From assembly GCA_030247885.1 (NCBI GenBank), contig JAPDRO010000002.1, forward strand, positions 744,001 through 808,000: a DNA stretch of 64,000 nt, read 5' to 3'. Of this stretch, positions 9,636-22,420 are shown piece after piece. The position numbers and the translations under genes were made by a program. The notes under the pieces are model-generated. The model saw only the letters and a program-made list of their open reading frames with translations, made no database searches and had not been told where the DNA came from. This stretch comes from Taxawa tesnikishii (nom. ined.). Taxonomy: Eukaryota; Ascomycota; Dothideomycetes; Dothideales. Within the stretch, counting starts at the first letter, position 1, and every line of letters starts with the position of its first letter.

Positions 9636-11968
9636 ATGCTTGGCTCCCGCTTCTCTGCGTTAACCTTAGCTGCGCTCTGCTCGTTCGACTCGGCGTATGG
9701 CGCTCAGATACCTCTGGTCCCAGACACTAGCACCACTGAAGTGCGGCCTCGCAACCTGACCGGCCGCTTTCTCCAGGTCACTGGTGCGTCTTGACGCCAC
9801 TATCCGGGAACGAGAAGCAACAGCTGACACTTCTCTCAGACTTCCACCCAGATCCCTTCTACAAAGTTTACAGCTCCACTGCCAAGGATGCCGCATGCCA
9901 CCGCGGCGATGGGCCCGCCGGTGTCTATGGCGCTGAAATGACCGACTGCGACGCGCCCATTGCACTCATCAACGCGACCTTCGACTGGATAGCCGACAAT
10001 CTCAGAGACGAGATTGACTTTGTTGTATGGACCGGCGACTCTGCGCGGCACGACAACGACGAAGAGATTCCGCGTAGCATGCAACAAGTCGTCCAGCTCA
10101 ACGAGTTGTTAGTCGCCAAGTTTGTCGAAGTATTCGGCAAGTCTGAGGACCACGATGAAGACCCGACAAATGACCTTGTCGTACCCGTCGTGCCAACGTT
10201 TGGAAACAACGACATCCTGCCTCACAACATCTTTGAAAAGGCCCCGAACAGATGGACTAGGAACTACGAGGGAATATGGAGGAACCTCATACCAGAAGAG
10301 CAGAGACATCAGTTCGACTTGGGTGGCTGGTTCTCCGTAGAGGTCATACCGAGCCACCTCTCCGTATTCAGTCTAAATTCCCTGTAAACCCGCCACTTGG
10401 TCACATGAGTTAGAGATGGTACTGATATCATACAGTTACTTTTTCGATTCCAACTCTGCAGTAGACGGATGTGCCTCAAAACATGAGCCAGGATACCGCC
10501 AATTGGAATGGCTTCGCATCCAACTCGAGTTTCTTCGCCAGCGCAACATGAAGGCAATAATCATTGGTCACGTCCCCCTGCACGTACGGGTAGCAAACAG
10601 AGCTGGGATGAAACATGTTGGCAAAAATACGCGCTGTGGATGCACCAATACCGGGACGTGGTGACAGGAAGCCTTTATGGACATATGAACACGGATCATT
10701 TCATGCTTCAGGATTTCGAGGACGTGGATGAGGACGTTCGGGATGGGATTGAGATGGGAGTCAAGAAAAGCTCGGGAGCAAAGAGCATGGATAAAGACGT
10801 TGGAATCCAGGTGAAGCCGGATTACTTGATTGAGTTGAGGGACGCATGGGCAAAGCTACCCAAGAAGCCCAAAGAGAACAAATCCAAGGCATGGTCGATC
10901 GGCAGCACAATAGAAGCTGGTATCAAGAAACTGCTGGGCGCTGATGGAACGAACGGAGCAAGCGACAAAGAGCCGGAAGAGGTTGATGCCTCAAGTAAGA
11001 AGAGCAAAAGCTCGGGCAAGGACAAGAAGAAGAAGAAACACCCTAGGAAGAAACCAGGAGACATGAGCAAGTATCTTGAGGAGATTGGTGGTATTTTCGG
11101 AGAGCGCTTCAGCATGTCGCACGTTGCGCCTAGTGTGGTACCGAATTACTTCCCGACAATCCGCGTCTACGAGTACAACGTTACTGGGATAGTGGCAGCG
11201 CCGCCTCGCATCAAGAGCACTGAAGCGCGAATATCGACTGAGCCGTTGGTAGCATGGGAGGATATTGAAGATAGCGTGGATGCAATCGACGAACCAGTGT
11301 CAGTCCAGCGTAAGAAGACGAAGAAGCGCAAGTTTACCGTGCCCAAACCACCTTCCAAATCTACACCTCCTGGACCAGCTTATTCGCCACAGTCGTTGAG
11401 TCTCCTGGGGTTCAAGCAATACTACGCCAATCTTACGAGAATTAACAACGACTTTGTCTCCGCCAGTGGGCGTGCTAACAACGAGAAGGAACTCGTGGCA
11501 AGTGGGAAATGGAGAGACGGCAAGCACAAGGACAAGAAGCCGCACGATGACGACCACCATCCGCGCCCAAAGAAGTTCGAGTATGAGCTCTTGTACGATA
11601 CCCGGAACGACACTGTGTACAAGATGAAGGACATGACCATGCGGAGCTACATCGATCTTGCGACACGGATCGGAAATTTCAGGCCAGCGAAGGGTGAGGT
11701 CGGCGCTCTTGCGAACGCGGACGAGCTGGAGTATCAAGAGGAGAGCAATGCCGATGAAGAGAAGGATCAGCCCTCGTTGAAGTGGCTGAAGGAAAAGAAG
11801 GCGCACGGTAAGACAGGAAAGGATAAGAAAGACAAGAAAAAGAAGAAGAAGAAGGAACATAAAAAGCACAAGACCGAGAAACGTAACCAGGTTTGGTTCA
11901 CGTTTGCACGACGAGCATACGTGAACACCATGAGCCCGGAAGAGGTGGAGGATCAGTTTTCGCATTGA
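9636..11968 (+). CDS. PPN1: Vacuolar endopolyphosphatase Ppn1
   Basis: Exons 9636-9783, 9840-10383 and 10436-11968 (introns of 56 and 52 nt). A hydrophobic N-terminal signal/anchor (MLGSRFSALTLAALCSFDSA) is followed by a calcineurin-like metallophosphatase domain with its metal motifs in order: TDFHPDPFYK, VVWTGDSARHD, PTFGNNDILPHN, GHVPP and GHMNTDHFMLQD, plus the Ppn1-specific stretch WDETCWQKYALWMHQYRD. Ppn1 cleaves long polyphosphate chains in the vacuole and is activated by proteolysis in yeast. The C-terminal half has low-complexity Lys-rich blocks (about 11027-11070 and 11810-11880) around conserved segments such as VAPSVVPNYFPTIRVYEYN. One base is missing in the C run at 10574-10578: six Cs are needed to read GHVPPARTGSK. 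Without correction the ORF breaks between the fourth and fifth metal motifs. Confidence 0.92.
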
Positions 11969-12412
11969 TATGGCAACGTATGCTGAGATGTCGAGTGGGA
12001 TTTGTCTGGCGTTGGTTTGGGGAAGTGGACGGGCGGCATTGCTCTTGGGTACTGGCCGGGCATGATGTGCATAGTTCTTGTACAACAAAATCGTGAGAGC
12101 ACCTTTGATACCCAGCACATTTAGCGGTGAACCGCTCAAAAGTCGGCGATCGTAGCAAGCCTCCGTCGCCATTCTTGTCCCTTGTCTCCCGTCTCTACCG
12201 GTGACGTGATGATGCCCTGAGCTTCAGACCAAACGGAGCATTCTTGTTTTTGCCGCTCGACAACCAATCCAAACCCCACTGAAACACATCGGTACTCGCA
12301 TGTCTCCTTGTGGCCTGTTCACGCCTTCAAACCTCCACTCATCCAGCTCCATCTCAGCGCTTGACGAGAAGTCTGCCGTGCACGCGAACAGAGGCCGCTC
12401 TACGTCACCAAG
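11969..12412. other. Intergenic region between PPN1 and the DUF2256 gene
   Basis: This should contain the Ppn1 terminator region and the promoter of the downstream gene on the same strand. I see no repeat or further gene. Confidence 0.45.
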
Positions 12413-13798
12413 ATGAGTTGGATGGACTCATGTAGGTTACGAGGCGCGTTGTTGCGCTGCGCCATGACCGCTCGTTGACATGTTTTTCATGTAGGGTCAA
12501 GGCCGGGAAAGAGCCAGGCCATCCCGCCGCCGCTGTATCTGACTTCCAAGGAAGAGGTGCCGTACTGCCATTCCTGTGGCAGAGTAATAGGTATGCTGGC
12601 AGACATTCTTCCCCACTGTCTTTTTCCTCGAGAAGATCGGCCAAAATCGGACGGGAACTTCACCCTGCTGAGTATCATTCTCGTCTACGGTCTGGTCTCA
12701 TTATGTATCGTTTCTGAGTGCCGTCTCTCTACCACCTTTGTATAGTTGGCAACCACGCTCCAATCCCCTGTGCTGACTCTCCCCTTATCAGGCTCCCGCA
12801 AATCTCAATCCGCCAAGTCCGCAAACGCGAAAGTGAAGTACTGCTCCGACCGCTGCAAGCGGCACAAGCCTGGTCCCGTGGACCGCAAAATCGAGGATGC
12901 CTTTGCCGCCCTGCTAAACGGCGCTGATCCCGCCACTCTAAACCCGACCAACCCTGACGGCCCTACCTCAGCGGTTTCAGCAAAGGCACATGACGCAAAG
13001 GACAAGAAGCAGAAGAAATCCAAAGGCGACCCACGCATTATCATCTCCTGCGCCGAAGTAGAGAAACTGATCTTTGGAGACCGCTCTGATCCCGAGAAGG
13101 CGTTTGGTCGTAAACGCAACCGAGCGAGGAGAGGTGTGAAGGACGATGAAGAGTGGAAGAGCGTCGATATGGTGGATTCGCCATCTTCCGCTTCAGCAGC
13201 GGACTCCAAGAAGCACGACGAATCAGATTCCGACGGCTCGGTCGAGCGCATATCCGAGGGCTTGTCCGACGCCAGCCTGGTGGCTTCGGATGAGGACTTC
13301 GCACCCGAGAGCGAGCATACCAGCGCAGAGGACTCGGCAGGTAGTGCCGTCGGTGCCGGCACCAAAGGCAGTGGAGGAGGCGTCAGTCTCAAGGAGTTCT
13401 CGCGTAAAGAGTTCTCCACCACCCGCGTAAGACCGAGCCAAGCGGAATCCGAGGTCAATTTCAGCGCCATGGGCGGCGAGCGCAGCTGGGCCGAGAAAAT
13501 CGACGAGACGCCCGAGATGCTGGTTAAGCGGCGAGAAGGGCAGCGGAAGGCGGAGGAGAAGGAAATGGTCAAGAGTGCAGCGAGGAGGGCGGTTGTGTTC
13601 GGCGTGTGGGTGAAGGGTGGAGATGATGAGGGAGCTGAGAGGAAAGCTGGCAGGGGCAAGGCGAAGGGTATGGTAGAGGACGATGTTGTGGGCACTGCGG
13701 GTGAGGTGAGGAGGAAGTGTGAGGCCGTTATGAGTGGAGCGGTTGTGGAGCCAAGTTTCGCGAAAGGTGAATGGGGGATCAGATGGAGAGAGGATTGA
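12413..13798 (+). CDS. DUF2256-type zinc-binding fungal protein
   Basis: Exons 12413-12431 (only 19 nt), 12495-12590 and 12792-13798; introns of 63 and 201 nt, all with good sites. The N-terminus MSWMDSWSRPGKSQAIPPPL is followed by two Cys pairs (PYCHSCGRVIG and VKYCSDRCKRHKPG), which probably bind one zinc ion, and then VDRKIEDAFAALLNG. This arrangement is the DUF2256-like N-terminal domain conserved in ascomycetes. The remaining 270 residues are acidic and Ser-rich with no fold I recognise, apart from a conserved patch around VNFSAMGGERSWAEKIDETP. Function is unknown; the tail looks disordered. The second intron (201 nt) is unusually long for this window. There is no frameshift. Confidence 0.85.
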
Positions 13799-14063
13799 AG
13801 CGCTTCGCTCCTTGTCTCACAGACTTGTCAAATCATGCGAGGGTACTGCGGGCAAGCTGCCCAGTCTGACACAGTGAGAATGGCACCAACCGCACAGCCT
13901 ATGATGGTAACCAATACACATGCTCGGGTGGAGGCATGTGACTCCAAAGTTTTGTGGTTGGAGAACGAGCAAGATAAGCTCAACGAGGGCATGTTGAGAC
14001 CATGCAGATGGCATCCATGCAGGCAAACATCATATTATTATATCGGTCAAACATGCAGCACGC

Positions 14064-15696
14064 CTAGGCCTTGATCTCGTGCACATGCTCCACACTCATG
14101 TTCTTGTCACCGGTGGCGTGGTGAGCATCCTCAACGCCCATGAGGTCACCACCCTTCTCGACGTGGTTGGAGCCACCGAACAGGACATCGATCTCCTCGA
14201 GCATGACGTTCCTGGTCTCTGGGATGAAGAAATAGACGAAAGCGGCAAGCAGGAAGTTGATGCCGGCGAACATGTAGAACGCGTAGAACCCGCAGTTCTT
14301 CAGGAAAATGGGGAAGAATTGTTGGACAATGGCATTGGCGACGTTCTGAGTCTGTGAGGCCATGCCTACGGCCTGGGCACGAACGTTCATCGAGAATACC
14401 TCCGACGTCCAAATCCACACAGTTGCACCCCAAGAGGGTTTGTCTGCGAGAACGATCAGTATACGTGTGTGGCACGAGGCGGGGAGGAAGGCGAGGACTT
14501 ACAGAAGAAGGCGAACAGGAAGAGCAAGAAGACGATGCTGATGCCGACAGGTTCACTCTTCGCACCACCCTTGAGTGTCGGCGTCTCGGTATCAACAGCG
14601 GCGACGATGATCATGCAAATCCCCATACCGATGGCACCGATGATGAGCAGGAACTTGCGTCCGAAGCGGTCGACGGTCCAGGTGGCATTCATTGTGAAGA
14701 GGATACTGAAGGTGGCGTTGAGAGCGTTGATGAGCGCTATGGTGTTGGCGTTGGTGAAGACCTTCTTGTACACGATGGTAGAGTAGGAGTTTAGGGTACC
14801 CTGGCCGGTGATCTGCTGGCCGGCGTTGATGACGAATGCGAGCAACAGACGCTTGCGCACAGAAGCGTCCTTCCAGAGTGCAGAGTAGGAGCTGGAGATG
14901 GCTTCCTTCTCGAACTCGAGCGCTTCACGGATCATGAGAATCTCGTCCTCAACATCCTGCTCGGTGTCGCGGACGCGGCGGAGGGAAGCGCGGGCCTTCT
15001 CAATGTCATTCTTGCGCTGGAGGTACCAACGTGGCGTCTCTGGGATGAAGAAGACTTGCGCAAGGATGACAATGGGCATCAGCAGCTGGAAGATGACAAC
15101 CATCCTCCAGTCCCACTCGCCGAGCGTCTTGGTATGCTTGGAGCAGGCGTAGTTGACCCAGTATGCGATGAAGGAGCCGACACTGTAGAACATCTGCCAG
15201 AAGGACATGATCTTGCCACGGATCTCTGGAGGAGCAAGCTCGCCGATGTAGATGGGGCCGGCAGTAAGAGCCAGACCTTGACCGATACCGACGATGACAC
15301 GACCACCGATGAAGGCGCCAAGGTTGCCGCGAGGAGCGAAAGTCTGAATCAGGGTTGCGATGATGACCATAATGGCACCGGTAGCCATACCGATACGACG
15401 ACCGGCGTAGTCAGCAAGAGGTCCACCCATGAACCACCCAGCCACGATGGCACCGACGGTGTAGGCGGTATTGATGGCACCAATCTGCTCAGTGTCCTGT
15501 TGGATAGGTCAGCGACCAGTGTCACTCAAGGCGGGCATCAGATCCAACGTACAGGCTTGTTGAAATAAGCGACCCAGTGCTTGGAGCCTTGGACGGCATT
15601 GTAGACGGATGCATCGTAACCGTAAAGGACCATGCATGATGCTGCGACAAGGGAGATGTACCAGTTGTAGGCACGCTTTCCTGTCATGAGTCCCAT
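14064..15696 (-). CDS. MFS sugar porter (hexose/sugar transporter family)
   Basis: Exons 15696-15553, 15496-14503 and 14443-14064 (introns of 56 and 59 nt). The protein of about 505 residues has the sugar-porter signatures in order: ADYAGRRIGM in loop 2-3, GRVIVGIGQGLALTAGPIYI, APPEIRGKIMSFWQ in the loop after TM4, PETPRWYLQRKND after TM6, NAGQQITGQGTLNSYS in TM7, VDRFGRKFLL in loop 8-9, and FFIPETRNVMLEEID after TM12. Both ends are cytoplasmic and short. Length and motifs are those of proton-coupled or facilitative monosaccharide/disaccharide transporters at the plasma membrane; the substrate cannot be assigned from sequence. There is no frameshift. The promoter lies in the 1.2 kb upstream. 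Confidence 0.92.
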
Positions 15697-16899
15697 GATG
15701 GACTATCGTGTTGAGAACTTTCTCTTGGTCGACCTTTTAAAGGCGACTTTCTTGGAACGAAAGGAATGAAGGTGAGTTGTGGACTTATAGAGCGAGGGTC
15801 TGTTTATGGATAACGATTGCAAAGGATGTAAGGAACCAAGGCCCTACCGTATCTCCTGGATTACAATGAAGGATCCCTAGAGGAGAGGAGTTCGGAACGA
15901 TGGCACGGCGATCACTATATACCTGCAACTCACACACGCAACACCCATGGACGTTGCAGGAAAAATCTCCGTCAAGACGGCCATCCTCTCTCACGCCACG
16001 GGGGCCTGGCGCGCATGGCCAGGTAGTACGTTACGGGGCCCTGGCCCCCTTAGTCCTTCCTCCAGACTCCAGTTCATCAACGGTCGTCAACCACTGGGGT
16101 TCGTCTGGGGTGATCCGGCGAGTGCGCGATCCAATGCAGCTCGAGCTTCGCTTGTTTCTCCACAAGGGCCTTGACCGAGCTTGACCGTCGATGCCAACCT
16201 GGTGGCTTGCACGACTCGATACTTTATGGGTCGATTTGTTCCGCCAATCAATGCTTCGGCTTCGCCGTCGGTTGGAACTGAACGCGATAATTTCCCCATT
16301 AAAACAGCATGGACGCCTGACGATTGATTTCAGTTGATTAACACCAGCTCCGACCGACTAAGGCCTGATTTGTGGAAAAACCAGGTGGAACACTGGGGAC
16401 TTTCAACCATGTGGACTGGGAACGGTGGGCATGTGGGTATGGGGAATGGAAGATCTGGTACAGGTCCCATGGGGAGGTCCACCTCAGTGTATTGCGACGT
16501 CCAAGGACGTTGACGGACGGTCTTATTGAAGTAAAGCAAGAACGCAAGCCTCTTACCGCAGGCATTGGCAGTAATTGGCACTGCCTGGGCGCAGCTTGCA
16601 CAGTCTTGCGACAAGCTAGAACGCAAATAGCAAAAGCCCGTGAACATCACCAGATGTTACGTGTTCACTCATCAGCTCTCCTTACGCCGCAATACTGGCA
16701 TTTCCAAGCATGAGGGTTATGTGTGCACACGTAGAGCTTTCGCAGACGGAAAATAAGAAGATGGTGAAGTTGCGCGGCCCGGATAGGTAGATAGGTAGAC
16801 GGGAAGTTTTTGGGATGCGAGAGTCCGAAGGATTATGGCAGTGGCCCAGAGTCAAGATACGAACTTTTCGGACTGACGCATTTGAGCTTTGCCGTTCGT
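15697..16899. other. 1.2 kb intergenic region
   Basis: This is the promoter side of the sugar transporter and the 3' side of the helical-repeat gene. Frames on both strands (16330-16650 minus, 16372-16713 plus) overlap each other and match nothing I know. No repeat is visible beyond a short GATAGGTAGATAGGTAGAC tract near 16782. Confidence 0.4.
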
Positions 16900-19094
16900 T
16901 CAATCGACTTCCTCCTCATCAGCGTCCGGCATCGAGCCTCGCGTTGCCTCTGCGACACCGTTGAGCCCGCCTGGAGCAGCTGATCTGAGCGCCTTTCGCG
17001 CTGGTCGTCTTTTCTTCTTCACGCCCATACTCAAAGGCGCCTCTCGGATCCATCTGGCAATTGCGTCTGCACGATCTGTGGAGATAGGATATTCCTTACC
17101 GTCATCTTGCGCCCATCTCTTAGGCCCTGACGCTACGTTTTCGTCGTTCTTGAAGCCATTTGCGTTTGCAGCAGCCTCGTCAGCATCACTCCCGTTTTCA
17201 TTGATGAGCAGACGATCCCTTAGCGGGCCGCTTAGCCCTTCCTCGTCCTCGATCGCCCTCTTCTCTCTAGCCCTGACAGCTCGCTGGAAACTCTCTTCGT
17301 CTACGACGCGTTCGTCCGCCAGGGCGTCGAGGATAGCTTCCTGTTTCCTACGCTCGCGCTTCTGGTCTTCTGTTTCGATAGGTTTCTGTTTCTTCGGCAG
17401 AACATTGGAGCCCATCTCGTCGCCCTCACCCTTAGCATAAGTCGATGCTTCCTTGAAGTCACCCCCGCTTGTGTGGGCAATGGTGCTGGCTGACATAGCT
17501 TTTGCCAGGATTGAGACAGACCGATCCAGTTGTTCGCGCGCCGAAGTACCTCGATCCAATCCGCACGAGCGGGCGACCTCGCGGCTTGGAAGATGGGATA
17601 GCCGTCCGCGATGCGCGCAAGACGGGCGGCATTGTGGGCATGGCGAAGGAGCTCTGTAGACGATGTTTGCACGAGGGCATGGGCTAGCAACAATGAGTGT
17701 ACAGCATCCGTCAGAAGAGGATGATAAGTCACGGCCTCCCGCGAGTCAAGCGGAAATGTGTGCGACTGACCCTTGCCAGGTGCATTTGGATCGGGGTATG
17801 TTGGAAGGTCCGACGGTGGAGTAGCTGCGAACAGAGCGGAAGCTGGATATATTTGAGGCATGGGAAATCGTGGCCAACCATCTGCATCCCATTCAGAACC
17901 CTTCTGGTTCGGTCTTTGGTGCTTTACGACCGCATCAGAGACCGGGCTGAAGTCACCAGAGGAGGGGTCATCGTTCTCTTTGATCAAACGGTTGTATGGT
18001 ATGGGTGTCTGTGTCTTGTTGCCGTTCGCCAGATCGTACACTCGTCGCATTATTTCGTTCGTGACTTCGAACGGCAAACCTGGTGTGTAGTCGAACTGCT
18101 CCAAGAACGCAAGATAATCTTTGAGTGCCCTTTTGGCATACGTCTTGACCTTTTTCCTCGCATCCAATCGGATCTGATGCGCTTGTTTCTCTGCTGTACT
18201 CAGCGGTGGCGCTTGTCCGTCAGGCTGGCCATCTGAAGAAGATTGCGATCTCTGCTGAAAGTCTTTAAAACCATCGAGCGCAGCATGTACATTCTGGCAT
18301 GCGATCGTCAAGTAAACTCCAGCGCGGTTGAACAGCATTTGCTGCTCTAGACTGCTGGGCTGGTCCTCTTCTCTGAGTTGTGGTACTTGTCTCCAATCTT
18401 TGCTACTACGGTTCCAATTTTCTTGTTCTTTCTTGAACTCTCGAGCCAGTATCAACTGATCTGCGCCAGGTTTATGCCGTATCTTGAGTTCTTGTGCAAT
18501 TCTCAACCCGATGGTAAGATCATTCGCGGCGCCCTCGTACTGTCCTTTAAAAATCTGCACTAAAGCTCGTGTTCGTAAAGGTGCGCCTTGCAGCTCGAAT
18601 GGAAGTTGAACAATGATATCTGTAAGAGGTTCCAAAGGCGTATAGTGCTCCATCATCCGAGACGGTATCTTTTCATGGAAGAACTGAACGTACTGAGCGT
18701 CAATATCGGCCTTGTCGCGCTTCTGTACATGTATTGCGACTTCTTCCAGAGACGACGTAGACTGCATCGTTGCGACACTAGCTGCGACCTCATCCAGAGT
18801 GTATGCCTTTGCAAGCAGCTTCACAGCCTTTTGTCGGATCTTGAATATCCTCTCCTTACTCATTTTAGGCTGCGGCCCCCACCTCCGCCAAACGGATCAT
18901 ATCGATAGGAATTATTCATGGCTGAGGTACTGAGTCCGGTGGAGGCGCGCACAGCGTCTTCCGTAGCTTCGTCTACAGCGCGTCTTATCTTGACAATGTC
19001 GTAGAAAACGGCAGGGTCGATCAATCGGGGCTGTGGCATTGTGTAGTTCTGGTGTGCGAGAGAGTCCAGTATCTCCGGTGGTAATTGAAGCCAT
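16900..19094 (-). CDS. Fungal-specific TPR-like helical-repeat protein
   Basis: Three frames join into one protein of about 730 residues. The first is 19094-18867 (MASITTGDTGLSR through PIDPAVFYDIVKIRRAVDEA to GGGGGRSLK). The second is 18863 to about 17522 (MSKERIFKIRQKAVKLLAKA, DAQYVQFFHEKIPSRMMEHY, LRTRALVQIFKGQYEGAAND, RAGVYLTIACQNVHAALDGF, KRALKDYLAFLEQFDYTPGL). The third is about 17520-16900 (SILAKAMSASTIAHTSGG to the acidic end DADEEEVD). The joins need one extra A in the AAAA run at 18863-18866 and one extra G at 17521-17522. Helix-turn-helix periodicity with small residues suggests TPR-like repeats; I know related sequences from many filamentous ascomycetes but no function. The C-terminus has Lys/Arg clusters (VKKKRRPARK) that could be a nuclear signal. 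The start is the first ATG that keeps the conserved N-terminal block. Confidence 0.75.
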
Positions 19095-20010
19095 GGTCCA
19101 TGGAAGGATGATATGTATCGCCAATGTCTAGTGAAGATGCAGTTTTAGTGTAGTTCGAGTATGTGATCGCGCAAAGAGAAAAAGAACGTCGTTGAGAATC
19201 GCTTAGCTCGTATATATGCCGCAGAAGCACGCCGCTACCGTTGCTGTAGGAAAACATGAAACAGCGAAACAGGGTCGAGATGGTACCTACTCACTTGTTT
19301 CGACAAATGATCAGGGACGAACTGGGCGGAGGAGGAATATTGTCGTTCCGGTTCGCGGATTGACCGTTTCCAGCCTTCCTGTTGGCCATTATAGACGAAT
19401 TTGACCGGTCACTGGCCTTGCGAAAGGTGTTGAATTGCGGTAATGTTTTGTTGTCAAGAATACTTTCTCAGGTCCACGACCGGGAACTTCCGACGAGCAG
19501 CTGCAGGCGGGGCGTTTGGAGGAAGGTGCTTGTCCTGTTCTTCCCTAAACACTTGCACCACAGCCCTTGTACGACTGTCGTTCATGCGTCAAGGTGTTGT
19601 GTTGCGGACAAGAGCGTGGCTACGAGAGCTCGGCTCCGGGCCTTCATGACCGATAAGAAGAGAGGACGGACATTGAAGTTCATTCGTTTTGCACAGCATT
19701 CAACATGTGCATTAACAGCTCGTTCTAATTTCACGGGCGCAAGAGAGCCACCATAGCTGGAGCTAGGAGAGAGCTCTCAGATCCTTGTTGGCACGAATAT
19801 GTTCGGACGTTAAGGAGTGGTGGATAGGCGATTATCCCGCCCATTCTGCGCTGCGCCATTCAAATAGCGGTACAAAGCCTCTAATATCGAGGTTGGATAA
19901 AGTGACACCATTCAATATTCTCACGTACTTCACTGTCGCGCCGTCGTTGCTTCCTTTGCTTATTTCAAGTTGCGAACAGGCCATCCACCCCCAAATGCCA
20001 ACCGATATAG
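19095..20010. other. 0.9 kb intergenic region
   Basis: This is the promoter of the helical-repeat gene and the 3' side of the membrane-protein gene. A 124-codon plus-strand frame at 19382-19756 has no family match and atypical composition, so I do not call it. Confidence 0.4.
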
Positions 20011-21360
20011 TCAGAAATGCGGCAAGAAACCTGACCAGTCCACGGTCCTGTAGACCCCCAAGGGCAGCGCTCTCAAACTGGTGAAAGCCTCCACAATGAT
20101 GAACAACCTGGCGAGTGTGTACGAGACCGAGGGAGGCAAGAAGACGCAACCCTGCGTCCACTTCGATAAACTATTCCCCAATTCCAAAAAGCTATTTGCC
20201 CGTACTCCCAAAACATGCTTTCCGATCCACCTATGGCAGAAGGTTCCGACGGCCAGAACGATGAGATACAAGACGACATGGCCGAAAACCACACAACTGG
20301 CTATGCGCCAGAGGAGCAGCTCCGGTGAGCTAGGGAAGTGGAAGTTCCATCCGATCAGGTGAATGCCTGTGTATCCCAACCCTATGAACGCACCACCGAT
20401 GATTTCCGCAGCGCTCAAGCCCCGCGGAGGCGTGCCTTTGATGTTTGGAAACGTTTGCACTGGCCGCACCTCCAGGTCGCGGCCGAGACTAAAGGGACGC
20501 CCGAAGCCGACCCAGAAGAACGACAGTAAGCTGAGACCGTGCGGTGGATTGACAAAATCCAAAGGTCTCATGCTGTAAGAGTCTCCTCGAACTCCTGATT
20601 CTTTCAGTATGTCAACCACTGATTTATTGGCTTCGACAAATACAACCGTCTCCGCGTCCCAAGGCTTGTTGTACCAGGACACGAAGGTGGGTATGGTACA
20701 TAAAATGAAGGCAATCGTACCGAGCTCAAGGGAGGAGATAGGGAGGTGTTGCGCTGCGCGGCCAATGCACTACCAGGTGATCTGGATTATGGTCAAGAAC
20801 CGCGCGAAGCCGTCTGCTTTATTTTTGTCCCGTATGGCTGCTTCAGTGATCTTTGGAAGCTTTCTCGGCGAGCCATTTGATCTGTACAGCATCGACTGGT
20901 ATTTCTCTGAATGATTCTTCGAAGGATAGCCCAGGTTTGTCTTTCAACAGGAACCCACCCATATCGGCAAAGAAGGCATGTCGTGTCGTCCATCCGTAGC
21001 CTCGCTTGGGAAATTGAGAACCACGAAAATTTTCCATGGACTGCCGTACCGAGGACCACTGCTCGGCAGCTAGAGCTGTAACGACTTCCGGAAAGAAGAC
21101 AGTGCAAGAGGACCCAGCGGCATTTGTGCACAAGTTTGCGCCAGCGCCCTGCCAATGAGGAGGGATGTTCAAACATAGGACGGACCAGCTGCATAGGAAG
21201 ATGGTAATGACACAGCTCCATAACAAGTCGATTGTCCCAGGGCTGTCCGACGATCCGATCCAGCCACTTGCCAGTTCGGATACTGGTTTGTGTTTGGATA
21301 TATCGAGACTTCGCGAAACTGAGAAGACCGAACTGACAGCTAAGACTAGCGCAGGAAGAG
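20011..21360 (-). pseudogene. Fungal multi-pass membrane protein, damaged (frameshift plus stop)
   Basis: Segments of a known but uncharacterised fungal membrane-protein family lie in order on the minus strand: SELASGWIGSSDSPGTIDLL near 21250, LWSCVITIFLCSW, GYGWTTRHAFFADMGGFLL, PVDAVQIKWLAEKASK, ITEAAIRDKNKADGFARFLT, IGRAAQHLPISSLELGTIAF, VSWYNKPWDAETVVFVEANK, and the C-terminal SLRALPLGVYRTVDWSGFLP. Several hydrophobic stretches indicate about six to eight membrane helices. Two lesions break it: one surplus base near 20852-20854, and an in-frame TAG at 20772-20770 right after QITW, where relatives have three to four more residues before the Cys of CIGRA. The first lesion could be an assembly error like others in the window; the second looks like a real small deletion with a stop. 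The start codon is not resolved; an upstream exon may exist near 21430. Confidence 0.65.
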
Positions 21361-22420
21361 TGGCGACAAAAAATGTTTTAAACTGACTGGCTGTACAAAG
21401 AATTACACCTCGAAGGAGCAGTCTTACCTATGTACAAAGCGCTCTGTCCATACCTAGCATCGTGCCGCACTTTAAAACACACGAGGCTGAAACTCATATG
21501 CTTAGCAGGGCGCCACGCACTATCATGCAGGTATGTTCAGCTGCGGGGTCTATGGATGAGATTGGCGATCATCCTTACGGTGACACCTCTGCCGTTCGCG
21601 ATAGCACTCAGCCTCTTCGCAAAATCAGTTTGTCAGGAGGTGGACATGAAGTCATACACGCAGACGCATGCGCAGCAACTCGCTGCCGTTGTTGAGCTTT
21701 TGGAAAGTCGTTCTTGTGATCTGCGCCCCGTCGAGGTTGGTTCCTAAAGGCGTCCAACGGGAAGGATACCAGAGGCGGTCCAAGCCGTGTATTCAAGTTT
21801 AGCTCATTCGCCCCGAGTTGAAGATCCAGCCACAGACCTCCATTTCTCTTGATGTCGTTTGTGGATACTTTAGCATGTATACGTGTAGAAAGAAGGCAAT
21901 CAACTGTCCTGCTCCGAAAGTACAGCGGGTAAGTGGATTGTAGTAAACCGAAGCATTGCTCCACTCCTATCTGGCGAGTTGAGAGACTGTACCTTGTGAA
22001 TCCGGTGCCACTTGCCGAATTTGTATGCGCGTTTCATATCTGACCTCTTTGTATACGCGAGATACCTCATTTGCTGATGTGCGATCGTACACAGTTGGCC
22101 GGATTTGCTCAAGTTAGATAGCGCTTTAAGCGGAAGATGGTTTTGGTTAAATCCGCCGGAGTCTTCCAGTGACATGACGTCACGAGTATGCTGCCTCCGT
22201 TTGTCTCCAATAGTGGCATTAACACTCCTAGAAAGCATTACTTTCTCCCCAATACAAGATTCTGTTCTGCACATCTAAAAAGAAACAGTTCATGCGTATT
22301 TCTGGAACGGGAAGGACTATTTTCTCTCACACAACTCTAACGTGCAACTCTAGAAGACCAATATCATCATTATACGCCAGCCCGGTCAAGCGAACTGATC
22401 ATTTTGGACGCTCCTTCACC
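21361..22420. other. 1 kb intergenic region
   Basis: This is the divergent region between the damaged membrane-protein gene (minus) and YSA1 (plus). Frames such as 21608-21964 minus and 21900-22274 minus are unremarkable. No repeats seen. Confidence 0.4.

Noticed and set aside
12805-13695. A 296-codon antisense ORF across the DUF2256 gene
   Set aside because: Ser/Pro/Ala-rich mirror of the sense coding sequence; the sense gene has conserved Cys motifs and good introns.
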